Positions 1-13,896 are shown, numbered from the stretch's first letter. The stretch: DNA of 64,000 nt from Apostichopus japonicus (GCF_037975245.1 NC_092563.1:15801594-15865593), one strand, 5' to 3'. Numbers and translations: made by a program. Notes: generated from the letters alone by a model not told the origin.

Positions 1-1541
1 AAAAGACTAAATAAATTTCAGTCAAATGATATTTTTTGGGTGAAATGTCAAGGAAGGGTATTTTATATATAACCAGCCAATAAATAGATTTGACTAGTTC
101 TTAGTACTGATAAGTGTTTTGGATCATAATTATGGGCTAAAAAGCAAAGCTCTGGAAATCAAACAATTGAAAAGTTCTTTATTATATATCTGAAATTTCT
201 TTTATTGAAGTATAAACAAATTTTTGGTATGAATACATTTTGTACATTACAAATTTGGCCAATACCCGCACATAAAAACACCAATTTATAGTCTTAAGAA
301 GGTGTAATCCAGTGATGAATTATTTGTGACCTGTAGAGATAATTTAATACACTTTAAGCATTTCAGTGAAATAATGCTTTGATTTCTCAAGTGCTATGAT
401 CAAGATGAGATAATACATGATCTTTTGAGTGTTTTGATTCCATCTCTGGCAAAAGTGAACTCAAAGCAAACAGTTGTGATGTCATAGATACATAGCAACA
501 GGAAGTAAAAATGTTAAAAGTTGACATCCAGTTTCCTGCTTAGAGATAAGATGTACCTAGAAATGAAAAATGCTAAATTGATAATATGTTCTTCACATTC
601 CATTTGTAAAAGATGATATCCTACCCAGTCCAGAGTTTAATCGAAAGAGCATAAAAATAAATACCAATTATCTTCTTTGAAGTGCGTAACGATGACATCA
701 CAATTATTCACATTTTAGGTTCTCTTCTGGTAGAAAGAAAATTCTGTGACTACTTCAATGATCAATATTTCAAAATACAACAGTGAATTCAAATTTCACC
801 TGAATGATGTTTCGAATTAAGTTCCCCATTCATCAATAATCAAACCATCTTACTTTTTTATACTCAAAAATGTATTTGTGCAAAAACATTTTATATTAAA
901 AAAAAAATTGCTATAATAGTCACTGAAATTATGACAATCTGTCATACAAAGATTAACGGAATAAAAAGCAAGACACAATTTATACCAATTAATGGCACAA
1001 CATTTTGAGACAGAATTGTTTAAAAATTAAAACTCATTTTGAATGCAGCAACTTCATTTAAAAGAAGTGATCTGAATTTCATATGATTTAAGGTTGACAA
1101 CACCTTGTTATTAAGTTATAGTTATCAAGGGTTTTGTTTCAACCTATTAAGAGAGAATTGGTACATGAAATTAATATGCTGAAACATTCAACTTTGCCCA
1201 AAGGATTCATCAAGCAGTCTTTGTTATGATTCACATAATACATTTCCACAAGCAGTGTCAGAGGCAAATTTGTCAGGCATAGAGGTAGTCTTTGATTGTT
1301 TTCTGATGCTTTGGCCCCCCCCCCCCCAAAAGGAAGTGTTTATCAATACAGTTTACAAATGAATACTTTCGAATTACCACCATTCCTAGCAAGTCACTTT
1401 TCTTTAATGTTGAGTTGTTCCAAGAACTATCCTTACCTGTCTTTGGGGAAAAGTTTTGCAAACTTTTCTAGATTTTCTGTGTCTGGAGACAGATTGCAAT
1501 TACAATTGAAAAAAATGCCTCTTAATAATAACAACTGTTGC
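1..1541. other. AT-rich spacer, no gene recognised
   Basis: No open frame of convincing length or composition and no exon with recognisable protein similarity was found on either strand. The stretch is AT-rich with a C run at about 1315-1327. It could contain the 3' untranslated region of the isomerase gene read leftward, but no clear poly(A) signal position could be chosen. Confidence 0.4.
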
Positions 1542-1752
1542 TTTGATTGATATCTTGTAACTCACTGAGAAGGCTTTCTAGAGCAAGCAATAAAAAATTA
1601 AAAATTGTCCAACTGGGTGAAATTCCTTTCCACTTAGTAATAAACAAATACTGCATTGAGGGTTTGATTGATATCTTGTAATTCACTGGGAAAGCTTTCT
1701 AGAGCAAGCAATAAAAAATAATAATATTTGTCCAACTGGGTGAATTTCCTTG
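1542..1752. repeat. Tandem duplication, about 121-bp period
   Basis: Two diverged copies begin with TTTGATTGATATCTTGTAA at 1542 and 1663. Each continues through a shared block (CTTTCTAGAGCAAGCAATAA, then GTCCAACTGGGTGAA). The second copy is shorter. No coding role is visible. Confidence 0.8.
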
Positions 1753-2778
1753 CACCATTGAAAAAGAAGTTAATCACTCGTAAATTATGACACTTTCTCA
1801 GAAACAATGCGCATAACACTTCACATAACAATTTAACGGTATCCTAATTTTTGGAGACAATTTAATTTATCTGCAGACATGATCTCGTAGATTTTGTATG
1901 AAATACACATAAACTTTAGTGTCAGGCCTATGGCCCAGTCTACCTGACTGGGTAGAAGTAAGAAGTCGCTGTCCGAAGGGCAACTAGAATAAAAAAAATA
2001 ATTAAAAATTTGCCCTGCTAAACTACTAAAAGCAGCAAGTATCAGGTCTTCATTCAATGTAATGGGTAAGAAAAACATGCTATTTATTGTAAGAGGCATG
2101 AAAAAGATTGACAAATATTAAGGAACCCTTTAAATCACATACCATTATCATAAAAAATGGTAAAGCAAATTAAATTTTGGAGGCTACTTTACAGTACTTA
2201 TGTCCTTGGTTGTAATACTTATTCGTGTAAAAAGATCTCAAGGCAAGAAATGCAACCCTGAGTTCAGTTTCTAAATGCTATCACTGGCTGGTCTTAAACT
2301 AAACATCAACATGTTCGATCGACTTTAGATCTTATGAGAAATGTGCATCACATAATCTGAAATCAAACATTGTGACATGCCTGATTCTCACTTAAAAATA
2401 ACTTAAAATAAATTATGTTCTTAAATGAGACATAGTCAAAATCATTCCAGACATGGTAACCAGAAAAAATAGCCATAATTTGTGAGGTATTGATATGTTG
2501 TATGACAAAAGAAATACTCTATTAAAATTCCCATTTCAATATTAGTCATATTTCTCTACATTGCTTTCCAAATATTTGGCTTTAACCCTGTTTAACAGTT
2601 CCAAACCTTAAAGCTTGTTTTTTGGCAAATGCATATGACCATGCAAATGTCACACATATAATCTAAATAAATTAACTTGAGGAATATATCGCTGTTTTGA
2701 GCAAAGCAATTGGTGCTTGACAAATTTTTAAGTAGGTAAGACTTTAATTTGGCGTGCATTAAGTCGTCGAGGAGAAGC

Positions 2779-4007
2779 TTACAACTTTGATTTCCTCATA
2801 AGGAAATTCATGACCCCCTGCATACACTCCTCTGACACCCATAGTACGTTGAGTGTTTTCAGTTCCGAAGTCACAGCTTGATGAAGACGAGCTCTGTCCA
2901 CATCACGGCAGAGTTTCTTTGCCGCCATGAGAGTCTTTTAGAGATTAAAAGAAAAGTATAGCAAAATGTAGAAAAAATGAGACAGAAAATTACAGGAAGT
3001 TTATGTAGAATAGCAGGAAAAAGCATAGCAAATAATAATTATCACCATGTTCGTATATATATATATATTTCAAAATAAAATAAAACTGTTAGTAAACTGC
3101 TTATCCACTAGAGAGCCTGTGTAAGAGAATGTGTAAAAGTAAGTTTGCCTGACGTTTCGATCCTAGCAGGATCTTCTTCAAAGGCTAAATGACAAGTAAC
3201 AGTAACAGAAGGGGAAAAAACAAGCACATATATTACGTCTGATTTTAATTGCAAGGGAGATTTCTTGCGTAGAAGATAGTATCCGTTTAACAATAACAAT
3301 GTAAACTAGAAGTGAAAGAGGTAAAGGAGGGGTCGGGGAATGCGTACAGAAGTGGAGAATGGGGCAAGGAACAGCCACAAGGTTTTTTGAGGAAATAATC
3401 CAAATCCTTCAGGGAAAAAATTGTTTCTTGGGAACATTTTCATTCTCTCCCATTGTAATTTATATTATCGGAGGCTCTCTATTGGTTTTTAATGACATGT
3501 CACACGAGCTAACCCACAAAATAAATGGTTTTGGCATCTCATGAGCCATGGCAGAGAGATGGGTTGATACTAGTAAGGCTAGTAAACACACATACAACAA
3601 CAACAGATACTAGCAACTTGTCTTTAATATGGGCTTTCGTTAATAGAGGTATTAAGTATATTGTTTTTGTTTGGTTCTGTAAAACTGATATAAACAAAAG
3701 CATCTTACCTTTGGAGGAAGCTTTGCATATTCATTCACCCTTCTGTCAACTTCATCCCTGAAAGAACCTGCGGGGAAGACATCTGCTACAAGGCCGCATC
3801 TCTTGGCATCTTGAGCTGTTAACTTTCGGCCAAAATAAAGAACCTCACTTGCCTATTTAAAAAGGTAAAGCATTTGAAGACAGCATTAATTTTTCAGTTA
3901 ACCAGATGATGATCAAAGGGATGGACAAGATAAATCCTTAAAAATTCAGAAGACAGGTGCTAAGGGGCTCCAAAGTTCTGTGTAGAAGGTTTCTTAACGA
4001 AGTGCAG

Positions 4008-4064
<57 letters not shown>

Positions 4065-4081
4065 ATATATATATATATATA

Positions 4082-4117
<36 letters not shown>

Positions 4118-4119
4118 AA

Positions 4120-4160
<41 letters not shown>

Positions 4161-7100
4161 CACAAATTCTGGCCTTACAATTTAGGCTATTTACTGGCTA
4201 AATGACAGTGGATTTTGCTGTTTGCCAAAAGAATGACAACAAAATGGCCAAGCCAAACCCCAGCATTTTCTACATTTTTGATTAATTCAAAGGAATTTTA
4301 TTTGATCAAGTAGATTCTTTATGCACTGGCATATTTTGAATTAGCGAGTAGCTAAAATTGTGAAATTCTAGGCCTGCAAATTATTTCATGGCTCATAAAA
4401 ATATATAGTATATATGTGGTCGATTCCAGAAGCTATTCACAATTAGTGGGTCATCGATATTACTGCATGATAGATATAGAGACATATAGGCTTGGTGGAA
4501 CAGCCGTTTACTAAAAGCAACTACACATGTACCATTTTATCAATGCAAGCGAAACTGCCGACCACCCGAAAGGTTGCACTTTTCTCAATTAGCCTATGTA
4601 TAGATGCCTGTGCATAACTGTCTAGACTACATCACTTTCAAATCCTACAGCCTAATGTTACCTGATAGATCTTTCATTTTAAGGAACGTTAAATGTTTTT
4701 CGATAAACCAGATGGGAACGTACCAAGGATGGACCTATGATCTTTGAGAAGGTGTAAGATGAACAGCCCTCTGCACACTGACCAAGGGTTGTAAATGGCG
4801 TATTGAATGTTGCCTGAAAGGGAGTAAAATAAACACATAAAATTTGTGCAAAAGCTGTTTAACAAATCGGAAGCATTGTTCGAATATATCATAACAAGAT
4901 TGCACACATAGCTTCTTCAGGTTTGAATGTGTTTAAAGGCTATTTTGTTGCAGGCATTTACCTTCTTCATATTACATTTTCTTTGTCCTCCAGTTATTTT
5001 CAGCCTCCCCCCCTCCCCCACCCCACCCTGCTGCAAACTGCTGTGTCACTCTGTATGATACTTACATCACATTATACACAGGTGATAAAGTCATTCTTTG
5101 ATAAGGTTTACTATAATTATACTCATTAACATTTTACCAGAGGTTTGTGATAATGTGTTTTTTATTTTCAACTATAGTGGTACATCAGGTGTGGTATATA
5201 TACAACCAGGACTGAATTCAATTCACCAGTAGGCTTATGGTGCCAACCATTTTAAGATTACTGTTTTCAAATCACCCGTAGGCCTATGGTGCCAAGTATC
5301 ATAACTAAAGACAACATGCAAGGAATATCATGTAAGAATTTAACAGCATGCTACCAGTACCCTTTTGCAACAGCATTTTGGTAATGTTAATAATTACTAA
5401 AATGAGAAACTTACAAACTTATCTAAAAGTTATACTAGTAAGTTACAGAGTACAGTAGCTGCATAGCTGTGATACCTTGTCTGAAGCATAGTAAGTTACA
5501 GAGTACAGTAGCTGCATAGCTGTGATACCTTGTCAGAAGCATAGACCACATCTACCAGACCAAGAGTTGTGACAGCGATACCGACAGCAGGACCGTTCAC
5601 TGCTGCAATTAACTGCTTTGGAAAATCGATGAAAGCACGAACAAAACTTCTGTGGAACAAATTTAATACAGTTGGTCGATTTCCATGCACGCTGTTAATA
5701 CACATTAAAATTCAACCTGAGAAGGCAAGTCTCAAAATTTGACAAAAAAAGGGAATATAACGATGAAGTTTGAGTAGTTAACTGGTTGTAATAACGAACA
5801 AATACCATTCACTAAATTCTCTCAGACCATTCGTCGAAATAACAGATGAACCTTTAATATCTAAGGATACTTTCCATGACCATGTAAATACAATGTGTAT
5901 GCATCAACAGCATTTGGAGTGTTAGCTCAGTGGTTAACACCGTTGCCTTTCAATCATAAGGTCCCCGGTTCGAGTCACTCCCAGATTAATGTATGTCGTC
6001 CAGTAACAGAGTTGTTGACAATTTACAATTCATAATCATGGACGTTAAATATGAATGTAAGAGAATGACTTCGGTCAGCTTGCGGCTTTGATAAGCCAAC
6101 AAGGCTTCTTCGAGAGTTCCTGCTTGCAGGAGGATCTAATATACATACATACACACATACATACATAAATAAGACTTACTCTAATAAGTCAGATCCATAT
6201 TTTAGATTTTCCTCCATACTTCCACCTCTCTCTTGTTGGTCTTGGAAATTGGTTAGGTCATTCCCACTGCAGTAAAAATCACCGGCTCCTGTACGGAATT
6301 ATATAACAATAATGTAAAACAAATCTCACAAAACTTTAATTACTTTACAGTGCACGAAAGTCAAAAATGAAGGTTCATCATATTTTATTGTTCAATTACC
6401 TTGAGAGGAAAAGAAAACCCCATAAATATTCCACTTACAAAACACTACTGTTTATGCAGTGTACATTACCTGTCAGGAGACAGACCACTACATTATCATC
6501 CTTGCTGGCTTGATTCAAGGCATCTGTTATTTCTGCCATCATCTTCACGAGAGAAAGAGAAGAGAGCGAGTCGTCAAGAAAAGTAAATTTATGCCTACAC
6601 AGACCTTGAAACTAGTCTCATAAACTTTAATTATATTAGTGTGATATACTCTAATATCATGTTACTTCACAAGTAAATGCCATTACTGGTATATCATGCA
6701 ATTTGTGATGGTTAGGATATATTCCCTACCACAGGATGCTGCTTACAGATTACAACAGCTGTAATATCCACTGATGCCTCGACATGTAATAAATGCACAC
6801 AATAGATTTGTTAAGGGGGTTACCAGGTGACCATGTCCATCATTAAAAGACAGAATTAGGTTTAACTGCTACTATACCAGTACTACCAATCCGGCAACCT
6901 AAGTTTCAGGTTTACCATATCAATCAGGTAAATAATTAATTGAGCGCCATTTGGAAAACTCGAAATAGGCATTTGCAAAATTTTTATGTTAACTTTTATT
7001 GTTTGAATAACATAACTGTTGTCAGCATTAAGTGGTTTAAAACTTGTAAAATTTTTGTTGTAATTTTTGGGAAGCCATTTATGAAATAATTGTCAAATGT

Positions 7101-7764
7101 ATTCAGGAAAATAACAGCACTCTCATACTCGAGAATTTCTATGAACCTCTTTAGCATAGGGTTACCATATATGTCCAGATTTCTTCAGAAATGTCCTCTT
7201 GTTTCTATCTTACGTACAATAGCACCTGGAGAAAGTCCTGATTTTTTTACTTAGTTCTGACAAAGTTGCCACCGATATAACGGAAACCCTACTTCAATGT
7301 TGTTTTGGGCATCTAACAACTCTACTTTGAGCATAGACATTAAGGCAAAACTGTCCATATTAGCATTCCTTCAACCATTCTGACCTTTACAAAGGCATGT
7401 TGTTTTGTAACTTCAATTCTTGTACCTGCTATTCATGGAGGCACCCCCCCCCCGTAAATCAATGTCTCCCCCACATAGGGAAGGGGAAACCCATGACCAC
7501 AACAACTTGTTCTCCCTTCATTTGAGACATAGTAACCCTACCAAAGCACGCTATAACCATGTTAAGGGGGAGCAATTTATACTGAACCATCTACTGGTGG
7601 TATGACTGTATAGGTTTCAAGAGGAAGTGTCAGTCACATCATGAATATTCAGTAGGACTCACATCAAGCTTGATCGCATTCTTCTTTCTTGGTCTGTTCA
7701 AGGTTATCTTGGCCAATTTGTTCTTCACTTCATAAAGAATGTACTGGTACTGAGGGGTGGCCAT
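2779..7764 (-). CDS. ECI2: Enoyl-CoA delta-isomerase 2-like, peroxisomal
   Basis: This gene should shift 3-cis/trans double bonds to 2-trans enoyl-CoA during beta-oxidation of unsaturated fatty acids in peroxisomes. Coding exons on the minus strand are 7764-7663, 6542-6470, 6288-6180, 5649-5529, 4813-4724, 3852-3709 and 2934-2779. They total 795 nt and give 264 aa; all introns are GT-AG and phases join without a shift. The crotonase fold is clear: NRPRKKNAI near residue 24, CSGNDLTNF at 65-73 (oxyanion loop), NGPAVG at 113-118, and AEGCSSYTF containing the expected catalytic Glu at about residue 150. The C-terminus is SKL, a canonical peroxisomal targeting signal. The start ATG lies 12 nt after an acceptor (exon begins 7776), so at least one upstream 5' exon exists. 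Vertebrate ECI2 has an N-terminal acyl-CoA-binding domain; none was seen here, so this is either a short form or missing 5' coding exons. Confidence 0.93.
3098..3190. repeat. Probable dispersed repeat end in ECI2 intron
   Basis: A block containing GACGTTTCGATCCTAGCAGG next to ATCTTCTTCAAAGGCTAAA resembles conserved terminal sequence of invertebrate retroelements (Penelope-like elements are my best recollection). Only one copy is in the window, so the assignment is weak. Confidence 0.3.
4014..4158. repeat. (TA)n microsatellite
   Basis: Nearly pure alternating TA over about 145 bp, interrupted by TCTATA and GCAAATGCA. It lies in the intron between the fifth and sixth coding exons of the isomerase gene. 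Poly-Tyr/Ile open frames here are artefacts. Confidence 0.95.
5436..5541 (-). repeat. 53-bp tandem duplication copying a splice donor
   Basis: Two copies of a 53-bp unit lie at 5436-5488 and 5489-5541, differing at about one base (TGTCTGAAG versus TGTCAGAAG). On the minus strand each copy contains the end of coding exon 4 (codons for A-S-D-K) and its donor. The true donor is GT at 5528-5527; a duplicate sits at 5475-5474. Confidence 0.9.
5916..6172 (+). mobile_element. tRNA-derived SINE, copy 1
   Basis: The head looks like a tRNA: GGAGTG at the start can pair with CACTCC, with A-box-like TTAGCTCAGTGG and B-box-like GGTTCGAGTCA (the polymerase III promoter). A body block follows with GACTTCGGTCAGCTTGCGGC and a CATA-rich tail from about 6142. 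A second copy lies at 51471. The anticodon arm is irregular (8-nt loop), so this is not a working tRNA gene. It lies in an intron of the isomerase gene. Confidence 0.85.
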
Positions 7765-7776
7765 TTTGTCTGATGT

Positions 7777-10700
7777 CTGCAAAGAAGTTCATAAATATAA
7801 CAGCCTGTTAGGAACAGTACCTTTCCTTTCCAGTATTAGATAACATGTAGATACCTAACTCTTCATTAGTTTCACTCTTGTAACCAAAAGGCAAAGTTAC
7901 ATACGAACATTTTAAAAGCTACCATGCCTTATCATTCAACGAGGTGTAAGTCTGCTGGTAAATTGATTCAACAATGAACGACGAATAAAAACATCAACCC
8001 AATTCTTATATGCAGAGTAGGCTAGCGATATCTATAAATGTAGCAGCACTATAGGCTAAGTTTTGGTAATTAATGGCCACTTTAAAAGAGTTGCCAACTT
8101 ATTTGAGACACTCACAGTTTCTCATGATGTGTGTGATGAAAGCTACTACAATGACAAAAATATGAATGTCGTGTTCACAGGTAATGAACAAAAGAAACAC
8201 AACATTGAAAACGCGATCATCAGCTTTACACCGATGTTTAATTCAGTCACGTTGAGAGACTTACTGTAGGTTTACAAATAAACCAAAAGTCCAAATCCAT
8301 ATGATACATGAAGGCAAACAATTCTCTATATAAGTATACATATTAATATCTCAAGAAAAATGCAGAAGAAACAATGCAATATGAAAAATTAGCCAATTTT
8401 AAGCAACACAGGTTGAGCATAAATCTGTAAGATGACATCCACTGATGTCCCATAATTTACAATATTAGTTCCTAGACTGTTCAAATGCACAAAAAGAGAT
8501 GTCTACTGCACTGTACAAAGGTGTTACAGTCTGTCAAGTAATATCAAATTACTATACCTGTAGTGTGAGCTAACAGCATCACGAAGAATGAAGTTAACCG
8601 ATAGTATGAAAACAGATCAGGTTATCAGTGAGTGTGTACAGACAGTTACTATACCCTAGATGTCCTAATCAAAGGTACAAGGGCTACTGTAAATTCAGAC
8701 TTGGTGAACTTTGTTTACAATGTAAACAAAAGTAACAAGTAGATCTAATATCAACAATTACGATATATATGATATCAAGTACATGAGGTATGGAAACTGT
8801 GTGAAGCAGATTACAACTAGGCCTAATGACAGTTTGTGCAGACTATGCATTGTAATATATCCTTCTTGTAAACAGGACTGGAATACTCGCCAGGTTTTCC
8901 CCAAGCTACAGTACGTATGAAGGCAAATCATTCATTATTGAAACATGTATATTGCTCTGGCCTGACGTATAGAAGAATGTGAATTTGCAATAGAGCAATT
9001 GATTTGGTGTACTGCATTGTGCATGCATGAACCAGAAAACAACATTTGTTTATGTATGTCTTGTCAGGGAGTGCTCACAGATGCACCTTGGCCTTGGAGG
9101 CTCCTTGACCATGGAGTCTTGTTTACCTTGGTGGCCCAAATGCATTTGTCACATCTAGTACCTAATATTGGATAATCTCCATTAGATAATTTAATGTCAC
9201 AGAATTGTTCAATTAAATCTAACCTCAATGAAGTGACAAGGATTCTACTTATTGTGCTTGAAACTTAGTTTCTCACAAACAATTTCTGGTTCTGAACTTC
9301 TGAAAATCTATGACTGAAAGTGCTTTGGATATTTGCAAGGGCAGTCCATAGCCATAACAAAACTAGCTACAATTATTCATGGGGTCACAATAACTTTGTT
9401 TTAATTTTCATTTCATTTATTCATTCCAGTATAAATATAAAATTTATAAAGAGGAGTCATTAAATATGTTAACAGGAAGAATAAGTATTTTAAAATGGAA
9501 AAAAAAAGAAGCAACAATTAAGCGATACATTTTGCCAGAATAGTACCTTCAGTCTCTGCTCAAGGGCACAAACTTTATCCCCCCTTGCACCGCCTATAAA
9601 ATATCAGCAGGGCTCAGCCGCCCCATCCCACTAGCAGACAAAATATTAAAAACTTTAAGCATTTAAATCAATTTGAATATCTCATAACTTCAAATCGATC
9701 TATAAAGAGCTGGAGCACTTTTGCCTTTGAAAACACATGTCCAACAACATTATGACAGATACATATGTACATTGTGCATTCAAAGATACTGTACCATTAG
9801 TAGACTAGGGTCATCTTGAAGTATGTTCTTTAAAGGTATTGGGAATTTATATAAAAATATAAACTTCACTGTAGGTCATCCCTTTTGTTGCCCTTTGGAT
9901 GTCCCTTTCAGAACCTGAGACCATACAAGATTCAATGTCTTAATTACTAATGCAAAGACTTAAGTAGAAAAATAAATATTGTAATGGGAGACAACTCTGT
10001 CAGACAGACAAAATATTTTTTTGAACTCATCTTAATATTACCTACACAGTTACAGCAATTATACTAGCTTAGTTTTAAACATATAAATAAAATCATACAT
10101 AAAATTGTCATCATTCCATCAGGATAATACTTTTGAAACTATTTCAAAGAATGATCAACGGTTCAGGTTGTACATTAGATATTGTTCTGTACACATGTAT
10201 ATATTATACACTAGAAACTTTTTGTTATATAATCTGTCAGGGGAGGTGGGAGTAGAGGGTTGCAAGGGCAAAACCAAATTTATACCTCTAAATGTTACTT
10301 AGCCCTCTCCTGCCCAGAATAATATCGGGGGGGGGGGGGGGAGGGGACTGAGACACAAGGCAAACTATACAGTGTTTTAGGACCTGCGTGGCCCAGGTCA
10401 CAGGTCCCTCACTTTTATAGTATTATGCGTCTCCATATCTTTTGGCAGTAAAACTTTGATATCACAATATGTTAAAATCAGGTACAATAGGTTCTATGAC
10501 AGTCTCAACGAGATATGAACTAAGAACGAGATATTGCCTAAGTTAGGCCTACTTGTAGATGTGTTGATGTGATATAGGCCTATATTCATATTGCCGTAGT
10601 TGACTACACATAGGCCTATACTCCTTACTGTCAAGAAATCCCAAAGTTGCTGTTATGCGCATAAATAGTGCCAACACTGCAGTTACGCATAGCTGCTCCA

Positions 10701-12349
10701 TGAAAATATGATAAGAGATGACTATGCTTCATTGCTTGCGACATCAATTTACCTATCTTTCTTTTCTTTTCTTTTCTTTTTGCGGTTATTGCTGATCAGG
10801 CTAAGTATTGGCATAGCTGCCACTCACGTAGCCTTGCGTAAGATTAATAGGAATATACCTAGCCTAGGCCTAGTTACGCGAAGCCGAAGTGAAAAGTAAA
10901 TAGTGGCACCATTGTTAAAGCAAGGGGTTGTTACCTACCTACAGATAATACTGATAGCTAGCCAAAATTTCAGATGCACTTCTTACATACAAAAACTGAT
11001 GCAGGTTTCATGGACCTCATACAGAAGAGTGCTCAAATACATTCACATACTGTACCTAAATGGAAATGGTTCTGTTGTCGCAGGCTCACGAAAGTTTTAT
11101 TTCAACTGTTCAGCATCAACACCAGGATTGGTAGATATCGTGGCAAGCTTTTCAAGCCAGCCAAATTATCTTGAGCAAAGACCAAATGAAGCCCCAAAAC
11201 GCCAAACTGTCAGACCAAGCAGCTCTTTTTGGATAACAAAAAATGTGAACGATCTTTTGATTTCAGCATAGTAAATAGATGCTGGGCATATGAAACTTGA
11301 AAATATGGCATACGTACTATCAATTTATCATAGGCCTGTTCGAGGGCAGTCCTGGAAAATAGGTGCAAACTTGACATTTTGGGGCAGAAAACGTTTGAGG
11401 GCAGACAAGTCGACTCGAAAGGTCAACTTTGTAGCAAAAACACAAATTATATGTTATAGGCAAACAAGTCTCAAAAACAGCAATTTTTGATATTTTTTTG
11501 GCTCTTTAAAGCAATTATTGACCAGTCGGGCTGCTCAACACCCAATCCCATACTTTTCGCAATCGGACATTCCATCTCGAGCTCCGGCAAGTGCAGGCAT
11601 GGGCTGCGGCGAATATCCAATTAATTAAGGCGAATCCACCGATGAATTAAAGTTATCATCATCCGGCTCTTGAAAACCAGTCTTGAAACCCCTCCCCTTT
11701 GATTATTCAAACTATATAACATTCGTACGGATAAAAGAATACATAAACCACTCGATAACAATCTGACATTATACAGCGACTTTCTACTGTAGATGTTTGC
11801 TTGAAGTTTAACTCGAAGATAAGGACAATAATCAGAATATACAAGATGTAATTATTTACTTCTTCCAATAATTAGACCATGCAGATATACACATAACTGG
11901 TCAAACCCCTCAAACGAAACTCCCAGGAAATAAATATACTGAAATATACAAGTTGTCAAACAAACTGGCCAAAAATGCAAATTACATAGGCCTCGGTCTT
12001 ATCACTGTTATGAATATTACATCAATATTGTATTGTAGCCTACATTACGTAAGGTATGATGCAATAACAGGTATATGATCGTTTTTGTAACAATCGAAGT
12101 TATCTAAACTAGCTCATTAAAGAGTCTTATCTTAAAGTTAACCAAACCTAAAGGGCATATTTCTTATATAAAAGAATACTGCAATTAAATAAAATACAAC
12201 AAACTCCTTGGATTTTTTCACAAATGCTTAAGGACGTTTTTAGGCACTCGAATAATTGCGACACGTTGCAGAATACTGTTTAAAACACTGGCCTCAGTCA
12301 GGATTGTATTTCTATAACACTTAATGTTTGAGAAACTGTGACTCTTGAA
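7777..12349. other. Long spacer, no gene recognised
   Basis: AT-rich DNA with a G run near 10327-10341. An open frame at 10903-11271 (122 codons, plus strand) has no recognisable similarity and no supporting splice or promoter context. One or more 5' untranslated exons of the isomerase gene must lie upstream of 7776 on the minus strand, but could not be located. Confidence 0.4.
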
Positions 12350-12992
12350 CAAGGGCGGCGGAAGCACTTTTAATCTGCGGGGGGGGGGGGGGGCACCGAC
12401 ATCAAAGGGCACTTTGAAGAAATTCGATTGGAATGATGCAGCCTTATAACTACCCTTTATAACTCTTATTGTATTATCTTATTTGCGTATACACATCACT
12501 CCATCAACGCCCCCCCCCCCCCCCTCAAGAAAAATATGCATACTAGCACTGTAATATCCAATGTGCAAATTGGGAAACAAGGAACAAGTTTTCTTTTGAG
12601 ACAAAATGAGGTTAAATCATGTTAGTTTCTAATGTAGGAATCTTCCGAATTATAGGGTTTATTTCTTGTTAATATCTGAACAAATTTTCCCATTCGAAAG
12701 AGCTTTGAGTTTGACCTACAGAAATTCATTAAAAGTCAGGGCGTACAAAGTTGTATGCACGACTATCCGAGCGGAGCGCCACCATCGGTTGGCGCGTAGC
12801 GTACAAGAAACTTTTTGGTTTTACAAACCCCTCAGATGGCCGGAAACGGCCCTTCCCGAGTGTTCATTTTGGTTCCATGGCCTCCTGCTAACTTGAGACA
12901 CCTCAATTTTTATGTAGAAAAAGGGCACATTTTTATCCTGAGGAAAAGTGGGGGGCACGTGCCCCCTGTGCCCCCCGGTTCCGCCGCCCTTG
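12350..12992. mobile_element. hAT-type non-autonomous element, 643 bp
   Basis: Terminal inverted repeats CAAGGGCGGCGGAA (12350) and TTCCGCCGCCCTTG (ending 12992) are perfect over 14 bp. The flanks are CTCTTGAA (left) and CCCTTGAA (right), an 8-bp target duplication with one change, as expected for hAT. Inside are a long G run, a C run, and a GGGGGGCACGTGCCCCC palindrome. Nothing is coded. Confidence 0.8.
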
Positions 12993-13714
12993 CCCTTGAA
13001 ACAGCTGAAGTTCATCAATTGAATTGAATGGACTGTTAGTTTTAACCCGGAGAATACTAGGCCTATAGGTCAGTTACTCAGATATGCAACACTCAACAGT
13101 GAGAGTTGTTGGCCTCAAATTATCGATATCTTTGCAATGTACTACAAGTTTGTAAAGAACAATTAAAGGAAGTTGAATGTCATCTATTAGGGTGTTCTAT
13201 TACTGTTGATATGAACTTAAAAACAAAATATCGAGTCGACTTACATACATGGGTGGAATAACATAACGCGAAGGAAACAAGTTCCCTATCAAGAAAAAAA
13301 AATGACAGGTGTTAACATTACGAATTCATCAAAACGCATGAAGGTTTATTTAAATCTTGTTGTTCTACTTTTTCTTTTGTCACTTGCAAAATATAGGTCA
13401 ACCTTTATATGTTACATTAATTGAGTTTGACCTATACACCAGATATTCAGACCACTCCAACCAAATAAATGTAAGTGGTGTATCGAAAGGTAAACTGACA
13501 AAAGAGTCAGTTTGGTGTATAATTACAACTACACACAATGTTATCGACTGGGAGTACAGACAGTGGGCGGAGTCTCCGGTTAATTAGGATTTTTTTTTAA
13601 AAGGTTGGTAAGGAGGTAGCTAACGTTATGTTTTGTTTCGGAAGCTTTGAGTTTTTGAAGAAAGTAATGTTGTAATTCATTACATTCCATATCTTGTATT
13701 ACATTAGCTAAATA

Positions 13715-13876
13715 TGAACGGGGATATAAAAAGAAAAAAGTATTTCTTTTCCCTTACTTCCTCTCCTCCTTTTCTCCCCCCCCCCTTCTTTTCCCCTCTT
13801 TTCTTCTCTTTTTTTCTCTCCTCTTTTCCTTACCCGGGGGGCGCGCGCCCCCAACGCCCCCCTGGATACGCGCCTG
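13715..13876 (-). mobile_element. Element with CAGGCGCGTATCCAGG end and purine tract
   Basis: Read on the minus strand, it starts CAGGCGCGTATCCAGG at 13876, then a GC-rich block and about 120 nt of almost pure purine. A homologous copy starts at 17658 on the plus strand. Only one terminus is recognisable; the other end (about 13715) is an estimate. Confidence 0.5.
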
Positions 13877-13896
13877 GGTAGGCCGAGTGCCATGCA

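Noticed and set aside
3938-4205. Open frames of Tyr/Ile repeats on both strands
   Set aside because: They translate a (TA)n microsatellite; no coding signal.
5916-5990. Functional tRNA gene
   Set aside because: The anticodon arm is irregular, a SINE body and tail follow, and a second diverged copy exists at 51471.
10903-11271. 122-codon plus-strand frame
   Set aside because: No recognisable domain, no promoter or splice support, AT-rich spacer context.
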